Assembly (NCBI GenBank): GCA_029891385.1
Contig: CM057234.1
Coordinates: 26,646,350 to 26,710,349, forward strand
DNA: 64,000 nucleotides
Direction: 5' to 3'
Source: Erythroxylum novogranatense
Lineage: Eukaryota; Streptophyta; Magnoliopsida; Malpighiales; Erythroxylaceae
The notes beneath the pieces were generated by a model. That model worked only from the letters and a program-made list of their open reading frames with translations. It was not told where the DNA came from and did not search any database. The position numbers and the translations under genes were made by a program. Every line of letters starts with the position of its first letter. Position 1 is the first letter of the stretch. Positions 48,894-59,969 of the stretch are shown here, in pieces.

Positions 48894-49941
48894 TGAAAAC
48901 GATCTAGAAGGGGGGTTGAATAGATCTCTGAATCTTTTTTGCAAAGTTCTACAAGAACAAATAGTTAATACACACAAAGCAATTTAACAAATTTAAATGC
49001 AAAGAGTAGGGAAGAGAGACAAACATTATTTTTATAGAGGTTCGGTGCTAAGACCTACGTCCTCTACCTAAGCTCCCACTTAGGATTTTGGCAAAACACT
49101 TTACTACACACATTTTAGTTCAGTGTGAACTTTTCAATACAACTTGACTTTCGGCTCAAGCTACACCAAACAACAGAATTGTCTTCCGACACAAATCCTA
49201 CCTCACAAGTAATTTTCCACCAATCACTCAACTCACAATAATAACAGTGATAAAGATGAAGTAATAATGCTCAATACAGTTGAGAATAATTTAGAACAAG
49301 CTAGGAGCAGAATGAGAGTAAATTAGGAACTATAGTTATATGCTTTCTCTTTTGGACAAGTCTACACGATCATCTTATCTTCCATTATTTATTTGCAGAC
49401 TTTAAGATGATTATAGACGTTGGAGAAGTCTACTAGCCGTTGCATATAGCCATTATAACATGATTTCCTTTCCATTTGTGATTGATTCAGACAGATTTTG
49501 GTCAGCTATACCTGATAGTCAACTAGTCGAGGTGTTATAGTCGACTAGTACATTATAGTCAGCTTTGTCTTTAAAGAGTAGTCGACTAGTACCAACGTTT
49601 TTCCATGAGAGTTTCATCTTCGCTCTTCGAATAGTAGACTAGTGCAATGATAGTCGACTAGTGCATCTATCCAACTGATTAATAGTTGACTTGCAACTTG
49701 TTGGTCGACTTGTTTCATGCCCCAACTGATGTATCTGATTTTATTAGTCGACTTGCCACATTGTAGTCGACTAGTGCTAGATCTTATGACAGATTTTGTA
49801 TGATCTTCAATATTTATTGTTGGGATCTCTTGCACGTTGTCTATCTCTTGATTTGTATTAATCCTTTAAATGAATATCAATCCATAAATACCTGAAATAA
49901 TTTCTTTACCAATTCTATACATTTTATTATTATCAAAACAT
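48894..49941 (-). repeat. 5' LTR of Copia 2, truncated
   Basis: Collinear with 36515-37555. It stops after ..ATCAAAACAT and lacks the last 37 bp present in the partner, including the terminal ..GGTCCAACA. AGTCGACTAGT motifs recur at 49510-49775. Confidence 0.9.
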
Positions 49942-49990
49942 AGAAGATAATAATAGAAGATACATTTTATTAATAATAAATGATTTGTAT
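49942..49990. other. Filler DNA at a deletion junction
   Basis: About 50 bp of A/T-rich sequence between the broken Copia LTR and the broken family-B LTR. It repeats pieces of the adjacent LTR: ATACATTTTATTA and TATTATTATCA both occur in the LTR just to its left. This is the pattern of templated insertions in microhomology-mediated end joining. Confidence 0.65.
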
Positions 49991-52214
49991 TATTATCACA
50001 GGATAACTTGGGAAATCGTGATTTTTGAGCATCTTAGAGGCTGAATATCACTTTGTGGTCTTCAGAAAAGTTGTCGATCTCGAAGTCCTCTTTCTAATGA
50101 TCAAAAAACGAAAGCAATCTAAGACTTTTAGAAGGATTTATGATAATCGCGCCAAACTAGGTTCAATTTGATTGAGGTCTTAAACTTGGTTGCTTCTTTT
50201 GACCATAACTCATTCCCTAGACCTCCAAATGACTTGGTTCTCAAAGCAATAAGTTCCTAACACATTTTAATATATCTCCATGAAAATTGGTATTAATTGA
50301 TGTTGAATTGAAAGATATTGATCAAAAGAAAGTGTTGGAGTCTATAGGAACATTGTTAATGGGAGTAGTTTTACTACGCATACTTCAATGTTTCTCTTGT
50401 ATTTGGACCTAAAGGACTCCAAATGAGATGATTCTTCCTTTGCAGTAAATTAGAGAAATAGGACTACAAATCTTATGAATAAGCTAAATTTTTATTCAAT
50501 TACTAAGATATTCAAATTCTAGATGGAATTGGGTTTAGTACATTGTTTTGCAATTAGAACAGTCCAGCAATGTTTGAGGTATATCTCCCAATCTACTAAA
50601 CCAAAGTAAGTGATTTCGATGTCAATGGAATCATAAGACATAGAGGAACTCCTTACTAGAAGGGAGTATGATCAAATTACTTCATCTTCACTTTTCTTTT
50701 TAATGTGAATCATAGACCCGAAAGAGTGACTTGGAAATAGATGAGTTTTGGTATGAGAATGATTTTGCGAGGTTTTGACCTCAGGATTGTTATGAACATG
50801 CATTGTACATCTTTCATTTTATTCGTGTGCATTATTAAACACCTATGATTGTGCAAATTGTGATATACATGTATGTTATTTGTTATAGAGGAGCAACTGG
50901 AACGTCGACCCACAGACATTGTCGAAACTTCCAGGCATTAGCTTTGGAGGCAGTTAGTGAGTGACCTAGACGGTTCCTCAATTATTATGTGTTATAATTC
51001 TGTGTTTATACTTCTGTGGAGAATAATGGTGGAAATTGTGTTCTGATTATGGATTCTGGACAGAAGGTCCGATGTATCGGGAGATTACGACATAGAAGTG
51101 CAAATTGTCTGAGCATTTGGAACCTCCGTGTTTGAAATGTGAATACATGTGATTGTGAACTATTTGTTTGAATGTTATAATTTGGGGTTGATTGTGATAT
51201 ATGCATACGTGCATAATAATGTGATTAATTGTGGCATATGCACTTCATGCATGAATGCATGAACAGATAATGACAGTTGTGATCGGAGCAGCCACCGAGA
51301 GCTGCAAGCTCAACGTTTATATTTGGGCCTCGAGCCCCATAGTGATTCAAAGCCTCTGGCTCAACGATTAATGTGCCCTTATTGGGATAGTTTCAGAGCC
51401 TCTGGCTCAACGACTAATGTGCCCTTATTAGGACAGTTCAGGCGCTCGATCACAACACCGAAATAAATTAGCAAAGTGTCACATGCGCATGTCATATGCA
51501 TTTGATTTCATCTCTTTGATTGAGTGAAAGGAAAAATGCCTTATGCTTCTGTGGTAACAATCATGTGATACTTCTGACTGTGAATTATGAAACAACTGTG
51601 TTATGCTTGAGTGTTGCGTGAATTCATTTGGTTATGTATGTCTAATCGAATGAAATGTATAACTTGTCTATGCTCAAGTGAGATTGTGAAATGGGATCAA
51701 ATATGCAACAAATGTGAGTATATGTTCTGTGAAATGATGTGTTGCATGAATTGAGTGGACCATCGATGATGGTTACCTCACTGAGTTCACAAAACTCACT
51801 CAAAATTTGCAATTATTTTTCAGTACTGAGAAGAATATCCCGTTAGGCAACGGGCGTATAGCAACCGCTTGTGAGTGAGTGAAGAGGTCGGGATCAGTTG
51901 CGTCTGTCTTCTGTATTTGATTATTTTGTATAAATTTGTATTCCGCAATTTCTGTAAAATAGTGTTTTGTAATTATAGTGGGCCCTAAATGGGCTATTGA
52001 AATTCTATTGATTTTAATGTGTTGATTGACAATGCTTATGAATAAAATTGGGCCCAATTTGGTTAGGAATCGCCATATATTATGTTTGTGATTGTGCTTT
52101 AAAAAATTTATACTGAGTTGTGACTGAGTGATGTAGCACGCCACCCTCGCAGGATTCGAACTCAGATATCACCATCGATGTCGGGTTCGGGTCATGCGGG
52201 AGTGGGGTGTTACA
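49991..52214 (+). mobile_element. Family-B LTR, second copy, 5'-truncated
   Basis: Aligns in reverse orientation with 24081-30900, for example GAGGAGCAACTGGAACGTC near 50890 and GGTTACCTCACTGAGTT near 51770. It ends GGGGTGTTACA at 52214. The first part, including the TGTAACA start, is missing. A 60-bp tandem duplication containing GCCTCTGGCTCAACGA is at about 51350-51425. It lies inside the Athila-like gag; AAGAA at 52215-52219 would be the TSD, its partner lost. Confidence 0.8.
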
Positions 52215-53010
52215 AAGAAGCCTTCATGTTATTAAGTTGTAGAGTCAATTTATCAATTTTTACTTTCTTTTCTATCATTTGATCAACAACTACAATTCCT
52301 TTTTCTTCTAAGAAGGTGGTAGTGTGACTACTCCGTTTATTCTTCCACAGGTAGCTATTACTCACTATCTCCTCTGTTAGCTCTTTTGCTTCGTCAACTG
52401 TCTTTCTCATCAGTGATCCTCCTGAAGTTGCGTCAATTGTGCCTCTTATATATGAGGTTACTCCGTTATAGAACGTTTGCAATAAGAATTCCTTAGGTAA
52501 GTCATAGTGTGGTCACTTCCATTGTAAATCCTTGTATCTTTTCCACGTTTCATAAATCAATTCCCCTTCACTTTACTAAAAGTTGGTAATTTTCTTGATG
52601 ATCTTAGTGGTCTTATCCAAGGGAAAAGTTTTGTCTAAAAAGGCATGAACTAGCTAATCCCATATCGTGACATTGGTTGGGTTAAGGGAATGATATCAAA
52701 CATTTTCTCTATCTCTAAAGGTAAAAGGGAAAAGCCTAATTCTGATTGCATCTTCTAACATTTGATGGTACCAAAAAGTATCACAGATTTCAAGGAAGTT
52801 GACTATATGTGCATTGGGATCTTCACTCGTTAGTCCATAAAATTGCACATTCTGTTGAAGCATATTTAGGAGGGTTGGTTTGATTTCAAATGATGTTGCT
52901 TGTACAGGTGGCCTACTTACTCCTTGGTTAGTCACATTGAACCTTGGTCTCATGAAGTGCATAAGGGGCCCGTTGTTGACGTCCTTGGTTTGCTTCGTGG
53001 TCCGAATTGT
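52215..53010 (-). pseudogene. gag fragment of the Athila-like element
   Basis: Blocks SFEIKPTLLNMLQQNVQFYG, EDPNAHIVNFLEICDTF and RLFPFTFRDRENV (52696-52962), then QTFYNGVTSYIRGTIDATSG (about 52430-52482), are the classical Athila/Ogre gag core. The frame is broken between about 52490 and 52690. The protein ends at the family-B insertion and the downstream part is gone. Confidence 0.9.
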
Positions 53011-53191
53011 GCTGAAATTCCTCGATCATTGTTGATTTCACAATTTCTTCTTCTTCATCATGTCGAACTTTCCTAATGGTTCATTCTAGTCGAGTGATGC
53101 CTAAATCTAAGGTTTCAGCTACTCGACTCGAACCTCTCATGACTCTTATGTTCATGCAAGAGCATGATTTCAGAAGTAGAAAAAAAAGAGC

Positions 53192-53210
53192 CCCCTCGAC
53201 AATGACGCCA
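53192..53210 (-). other. Primer-binding site of the Athila-like element
   Basis: On the minus strand TGGCGTCATTGTCGAGGGG, a decayed form of the TGGCGCCGTTGCCGGGG site usual in Athila-type elements. Most differences are C-to-T or G-to-A. Confidence 0.75.
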
Positions 53211-53216
53211 AAAACT

Positions 53217-54751
53217 TGATTGTGGTTTTTTGATATGTGTAAGTTCTAATTAATAATCTTGATAATCTGCAAGCATACAGGTCGTTCGCGTAGTATCTAA
53301 GGTGTCAATCCCACGAGGAGGAGTAATATAATTCTAAAATCTAAGGCCAAAATAATTCACAGTAATTCAAAATGTAACAAAAATAAAGTAAGAATTTAAT
53401 TCAATCATGCAACTCAATTTCAAAAATAAATTACGGTAATATAAACAAAGTAGCAATTCCAACCACACTCAAGAATCAACCTAAAGGAACTATCAATTGA
53501 GAGAAAGTGGAATTTTTACCTCTCTTTAATGCTAACCTAATTGATTATGAATTATTGGATTATTGGTCCTAGACGATCCTAAAGTTGATTACTCTCTCTC
53601 AAGTTATAACCATTAACCCTAAATTATAAACCCTAATGAAATTATGAAAAATTACAAATTTTCAATTAACAATCTATCCAAAACCCTAATTAGATTTGAA
53701 GTTGTCCAGTAGACTATCAGGAACCTATACGAGATCTCTCTTCACACAATTACCGATTTGATTAATTTCTCATCCTTATTAAATTACCTAACTCTTGTTA
53801 ACCCAATTTAATTATTTTTTATTCGATTCACCCTCTTAGTCTATTACCAAATTATGCAATCATAGAAATCAATCATAATAAATCCAATAAACATAAAAAA
53901 TCAGATTTTATTAAATCAAATATTAAAAAACCCGAAGGTGAGTATAGAATATCTCAACATTCACAATCCTTTCATCAAACTACTATTCCCAATTCTATAC
54001 AATAATAAAAATAGAAAATAACAAGAAATACGATTCGAAATGGAGATAGGAGGTAGCAATGTCGAGAAACTCCAAACCTGGGAAGTATGTCCATGTCAGC
54101 TTCTTCTCCACTTCTCCTTCCTTTTTCTCTTTCTCAATCTCTCAACAATTCTCTCTAGGATTTCTCTCCAAAGTGGCTGATGCAAAAGCTCCTTTATCTT
54201 CTTTGTGTTATTCTTTATATAACTTTTGTGTTTTGGGTAGCCCTAGGGTTTTTGCGAGATCTGAAAGGTTCAAAAACTCCCTCAAAACTTGACATTTTTT
54301 AGTGTCTACGCATCTGCCCACTACAGGCCATAATTGTGGCCCTGCATGCTATGATCATTGGTCACATCTGAGCCTTCTGTCATGATTATGGCAATCAGGT
54401 CACGATCATGGGCCATGTCTTAGGCTTTTCTCACGATCGTGGTATATGGGCCATAATCGTGGGTTGACTTCAGTGCTTTTATCACAATCACGATCACAGG
54501 CCTTTGTTTCGGCCCGAGTGTCTCCAAATCTTCTTCGTTCTTCGATGTTGATCCTGAAACACTAACAAACACATCAAGGTACCTTAAAGATATAATTATT
54601 AAACTCAAAGATTTGTACTTACATATAAAAACACTTAAACAAAATTAATTAACGAACTAACCCAATTCCAACCTAAACACATACTAAACGATTAAGTTAA
54701 CATTTAAATATCAAACTAAGCCCTAAAATATAATGCAATTCACACTTATCA
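53217..54751 (-). repeat. 5' LTR of the Athila-like element
   Basis: 1535 bp, plus-strand ends TGATTGTGG and ACACTTATCA. It contains the empty target of the family-B insertion (54097-54101) and CCACGATCGTGG-like palindromes at 54325-54505. Confidence 0.9.
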
Positions 54752-54756
54752 AGAGC

Positions 54757-55546
54757 CTTTATTAGTTTGATTCCAAGAGCAAGGAATTTCTATCTTACGA
54801 AGCATATTAAAATGAATTATTTTAAAAACGTTTATAGTCCATTATCTCCATTTATAATACTTAATTATGATGATAGATCTCTTAGATTGATCCAATTAAG
54901 TATCAATAAGTATTGGGCTATCTTTAAAACTTTTTTAATCATATGACTTGATTTTAGCTATGTTCTTCATAAGTTAACCCACTTCATAAACAAATCAACC
55001 TCTAATAATTGGTTTATAGTGAAGAGATTCCTTCAACATCTCAAAGTAATGTCTTATTATGATGTCTTTATCTCAACTCATTCACCCTTGATGCTTCATT
55101 CCTTTCCCAATAAATAATAGGATAATACTTGTCACAACATATTTTTTCCTATTTTTTCCTTCATGACTCCAACTACAATAGTTGAAACTCTAAAGTTAAC
55201 AACACTGAGCATATTACAATAAGTACTAATCTTATTTCACAAACGACATAAATACTAGTCCTAATTTAACTATCATATTTTCTATTTTGTTATCCTATTT
55301 TCTGCTTCACATACAAATTAAATGACACTATACTCTATGTTTTTCATTGAATAGTGTTTCTCACCATATGCTTATTATAAGATTATGTTGTCATATATCT
55401 TATTATAGGGTTTGTCATGGTCTGCCAACCAATTACATTCTTTGGTAGATTACAAACTTGGTATATCAATTTTGATTTACCATTATGTTATTTATAACTT
55501 AAATTACATTAAGTAATTTAATAACTACTTATAATTGTATAGCTAG
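54757..55546. other. AT-rich stretch, nothing recognised
   Basis: No open frame or repeat end. It may be the flank of the decayed CACTA element that follows. Confidence 0.55.
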
Positions 55547-56550
55547 ATGGACAAAAGTTAGATGAGTGATCAAAATGGTCTAGTCAATGTTTAGAAGGAG
55601 TGAAGACTTTCATAAGATTGGTAAAATATCAAAAGGGTTTATAATGTGAAATTCATTGTCCACATATAGATTGCTTAAATTTCAACAATAAAAGTCAAGA
55701 TGTTGTATATAATCACTTGCTAATATGAGGCATAGATAAATTATATAATCAATAAAATTATCATTGTGAACATTTTGATGCAAGTAATGCTAAATTTCTT
55801 GATACAGGTTATGATAGTGATAAAAATCATAATGTATATGATAGTGATAATAATGAAAACATAGATGGTGGAATTGGAGAAATGTTTAAGGATGTGGGGA
55901 ATTGTATCGATACTATAGATGATAATACTTTGACTAATATATTAGGTAGAATTACACAAGATAATTTTAAGAAGATATTGAAAGTAGCTTAAGAAGAATT
56001 ATATCCAAGGTGTTATAATTTCTCCCAACTATCTTTTGTTAAGAAGTTGTTGTAATTGAAGGTATATAATTAGTGAAGTAACAAATCTTTCAACATGTTG
56101 ATTGAGTTGCTCCATAATGCATTATCGATTGGTCACAAATTGCCCAAATGAAGCAAAAAAAAATATTAAGGGACCTTGGATTAGGATATATATCAATACA
56201 TATTTATAAGGATGATTATGTTATCTTTTGGAAGGATTTTAAAGATCTTTAAGAATGTCCCATTTGTTATCAAGATGGTAAGTGGATGATGCAAAAAGGA
56301 AAGAGATACCGCATAAAATGTTGAGATATTTACCTATTAAACTGCAATTATAAAGGCTTTTTATGTAAACAAAATCAACCATAGATATGAGATAACATAA
56401 AAGCAGATGGATTGATGATAACGTTATGCATTATTTGGTAGACTTAAAGGCATATAAAGACTTTAATAAGAAGTTTCCATGGTTTGTAAAGGATTGTTGT
56501 AATGTTCAACTTGGGTTAGCCTCTGATGGATTTAATCCATTTTGTTAAGA
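55547..56550 (+). pseudogene. CACTA (En/Spm) TNP2-type transposase remnant
   Basis: Starts MDKSWM at 55547, the usual beginning of the transposase-associated domain. VVYNHL-like text follows near 55690. From about 55990 the Transposase_21 region can be followed through stops and frameshifts: EELYPRCYNFSQLSFVKKLL, ECPICYQDGKW, EIPHKMLRYLPIK, and DFNKKFPWFVKDCCNVQLGL ending near ASDGFNP at 56545. The catalytic C-terminal part is absent. No CACTA terminal repeat was found nearby. An old, dead copy. Confidence 0.75.
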
Positions 56551-56949
56551 TTGATACACTTACCTAAATCAAATAAAAATTTATGAATGTTGGAAGCACC
56601 AAAATAGTATCGAATAGGAAAAGTACCAAAATTCTTTAACTTTAGAGGTAGTTTGTTTCATAAGCTACACTCCTCAATTAAGGTACCATAGCACAATCCT
56701 AAAGTTGGTTTTATTAGAGATTATTTACTTCAAAAAAATTCGTATAATGGCATCTAAGTTAATGCTTTGATAAAGGGGATGTTAAATGACTACTTAAAGA
56801 TACCAAGGAATTTCTTAATGTTATTTTCACCCTTCATTTTTTCCAACCTTTAAAGGTATGACATGAGTAACATATATGGCATAACTATGGTTTAAGGCTT
56901 TAGCTCAAGATTGGCTTCATATGAAGATGATGTTAATCTTGGTATACTT
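56551..56949. other. AT-rich stretch between the CACTA remnant and the old Athila gag
   Basis: No feature recognised. The left boundary of the old Athila-like element must lie within or near it. Confidence 0.5.
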
Positions 56950-58178
56950 TTGTTCACTCCATCTTCTTCCTCAAGTTTGTCTAGCTTTTTGCACTTCCTC
57001 TTATTTATCAACTACAACATCAAGTGTTTCTGCTCAATGTAAAGGTTAACACTTGACTTATTGGGATACCTCTGTAATACTAGGAAGCTTGTCTTAACCT
57101 CTTTCACCTAACATCTTGACTAGTTATTTCACTCAAACCTCCAAATTATGAAATGTTACACAATTGAACTCCACCCCATCTTTAAGCCAACACACTTATG
57201 ACTCAATAATTTCCAAATTATCTAATTTTTTATTGATAGAAGACATATATTCCTTAAGAATCTTTTCCATCCAATTTTATATAGATATGACAGTTGTTAA
57301 AATATGGGTCTTTGTTGAAACACAAGGGATCTCCATTTAGGGTTATATGTTATGGAGAAAGTATCCTTTGTAGCCATTGGTTTTCGCCCTTAGGTAGCCA
57401 TTGGTTTCCGCCCTTAGGTAGCCATATCATTTACATCTTTATAATAATTCAAGGTCGGCTTCACATTCATACATGTATGGGAAGGATGCCCATACATGCC
57501 ATATTGATAATGTGCATCCCTACTGCCTTTTTCTGAGTTTAGTAAGATCTTCATCTAATTAGAAATATTCATAACTTATGATGAAGATGCTTTAACCTTA
57601 TAAACAAAATCTTTTGATTTTCCCCATAACTCCTTAGTTGACTAATTCTTGGTTAGGGTCTCACTAATCTGATTGAATTTCTCAATAGTTTTATATATAT
57701 ATATGGTCCCTCTTACAACTATGTCGACCAAATTCTAGTATGTGATAGTGAAGCCCTCATATAAGAATTGCATAGCAAATTGTAGTTAATATTGATGGTG
57801 TTAGCATTTGTTATACAAAGCTCTATATCTCTCCTAAGCTTCATAGAATACTTCTCCCTCTTTTTATATAAAACTTTGAATTTATATCCTTAATTTATTG
57901 ATCTTATGTGAAGGAATGAAACAAAATATAAAAGCATTATACACTTAACTCCATTTATCAAAAGAGTCTACCTCAATTAAAAGCAGTCAAGTCTTTACTT
58001 GATCTTGTATATAATAAGGAAAACATCTAATACGTTAGATCATCTTTAGTAAAGCCATTCAAAGGAAGTGTCTGAATCACAAAATAAAATTATTTGATGA
58101 AGGTGATGGTTTTTTCTTTAGGTAATCTACTAAAAGTTAGGTGTAAGTGAAGATTGAGTTGTTTTATCTTATAGTTCT

Positions 58179-59262
58179 TGTTGGATCCCGTTACCGGAAC
58201 CCAACTACATACGCAGAACGGAAAACGAAGCAAACGGAAACGAAGGGAAACAGAAATTTCAGATCGAAATTTCAAATCGGAAACAAAATGCGGACGCCAA
58301 TCGAATAAACCTACCGAATCGGATAACAAATTACGAATAACAAAATCGAGGGCGAGACGAAATCAAGTAGAACAGATCCGACATCCGAGCACAATAATCA
58401 AAGAAAACGATCGGATGAACATAATACGGAAAACAAAATCGAGAGTGGAAACAAACACTTAACAAAACGAATCCGACATCCGAGAACAATAACTAGAGGA
58501 ACATGATCGCGTTGGAATTCCTTAGACTCAGACTATCCCAAAATCCAGTATGAATTTTTTTTTTATAACCATTTTTACTCAATTTCTTTTTACTTCTTCC
58601 TCATGCTAAATCTCTTACACACTTTAATCATCTTTCATACAAATCGTAAATGTCACCCGAAATCAACTACTTCTTATTTGTTTTTCTTTTTCAGCTTATT
58701 ATCTAACAAAATTTCGGCAGCATAACGGCTGCATTTATCCTATCCCAAAAATTCCAGCAAAGCCAAAATACACTTCTAATATCACAAAATCCAGAATCAT
58801 CGGACTCTCCAGTCCAGAATCCCAACACCAGCAAAACACAAACCTAAATCTAATACTTCCATAATTCTCAACCTGTCAACACCTCAATCTCATTTTCTAT
58901 ATCCAAATCACAATCATTATATTTATAATCAATATACAATCCTCATCATTTATACATGACAATTTCAATCTAATTAACCATTCATGAATAACACAATTCC
59001 AAAAATCGGATATGTTATACTCAAATCCCTTCCATAACACAATTTCTTATACAATTTCAATAATTTCATAAGCATCATAATTTAATTTCTTACAAATCCT
59101 TAATGGATTTTCAAGCCATTTACAAACTTATACAAAATCCAAATTACTCAAGATACAAAACATACACAAATCGAATCGGTGTCTCGACAGTTTTTCATCC
59201 GATCTCCGCTCAAACTCGGAGATGGGGATGAAGGGGGGGTGAGCTCGGAAGCTCGTGGATAA
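58179..59262 (-). repeat. Left arm of the family-D palindrome
   Basis: Inverse of 59970-61035. At its inner end the plus strand reads GGGGGGGTGAGCTCGGAAGC, the reverse of the conserved hairpin and C-run motif. Confidence 0.88.
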
Positions 59263-59969
59263 TATATTTATAAATTGAACCATAAGCGAAAAATCATTTT
59301 CAAAATGTTCTTCAAAGCTTATTTCTCAATCCTTCACTTTTAAAATAAACCATTCATAACACGTTTTCAAAGTCTTACATTTTCAAACATTGATCTCTTA
59401 TTTTCAAACTTTTCAAATCTTTCATAGTCATAACCAAATACAAATCATGAATGCACCACAAACATAACAAAACAAGACACATAACATATCAAATGGTTTG
59501 GCTCGGTCCTAACAGAACGTACTGCACATTCCCGCGTAGCAATTCATGCAAACAGTGAACGGGGGAGTCCAAATCGAACTCCTAAGCCACTTGCAGGCAG
59601 CCGGAGAAGGCTATTAGAGGGAGACAAAGGTAATCGACTCTTACGGAGGGACCTAACCAAACCCATATAATCACATAATTCAAAACTGAAACTTTCGGAT
59701 CGCGAAGGCACAGATTGAAAACTTGATTTTCAAACTTTTCATACTATGTCATACTAGATACATTCAGATATTCACACAGTTCATGTGTTCACATATCACA
59801 TCAATTTATATACCAATCATATTATCGATTAATCACATATCAATCAAATCCATATAAATGAATGCATTTATTTTCCAATCCTTTGAAAACATATTTTCAG
59901 AAATATTTGTTTTCCTTTCTTGATTTTTCAAATTCACATAATTTACTTATAATTCAAAATATAAATACA

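Larger units (their letters stand above)
36515..49941 (-). mobile_element. SIRE-like Ty1/copia retrotransposon, Copia 2
   Basis: The 3' LTR is at left (36515-37592) and the 5' LTR at right (48894-49941, last 37 bp missing). An initiator-Met PBS is at 48881-48891 and a polypurine tract at 37593-37609. Order on the minus strand: gag, protease, integrase, RT, RNase H, extra ORF, 3' LTR. Without the nested family-A LTR it is about 9.3 kb, as expected for SIRE. Its genes are much better preserved than those of Copia 1, so it is probably younger. The right-hand TSD was lost in a deletion. Confidence 0.92.
23244..54751 (-). mobile_element. Athila-like Ty3/gypsy element, inflated by nested insertions
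   Basis: The right LTR (53217-54751) and left LTR (23244-36169, interrupted) match in sequence. Flanks AGAAC (23239-23243) and AGAGC (54752-54756) are a TSD with one mismatch. The LTR starts TGATAAGT on the minus strand and is preceded at the 3' end by a GTGTGAGGATGT-type polypurine tract; the PBS is TGGCGTCATTGTCGAGGGG-like. These are typical of the Athila/Tat branch. Only the first part of gag remains. Protease, RT and integrase are missing. Nested inside are two family-B LTRs, a SIRE-like Copia, two family-A solo LTRs and a family-C solo LTR. Confidence 0.88.

Noticed and set aside
54757..55546. Possible host gene between the Athila LTR and CACTA remnant
   Set aside because: No open frame, splice pattern or recognisable domain.
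58178..58462. 94-codon basic frame at the left palindrome end
   Set aside because: It reads through LTR-end sequence, appears in both arms only because they are copies, and has no known domain.
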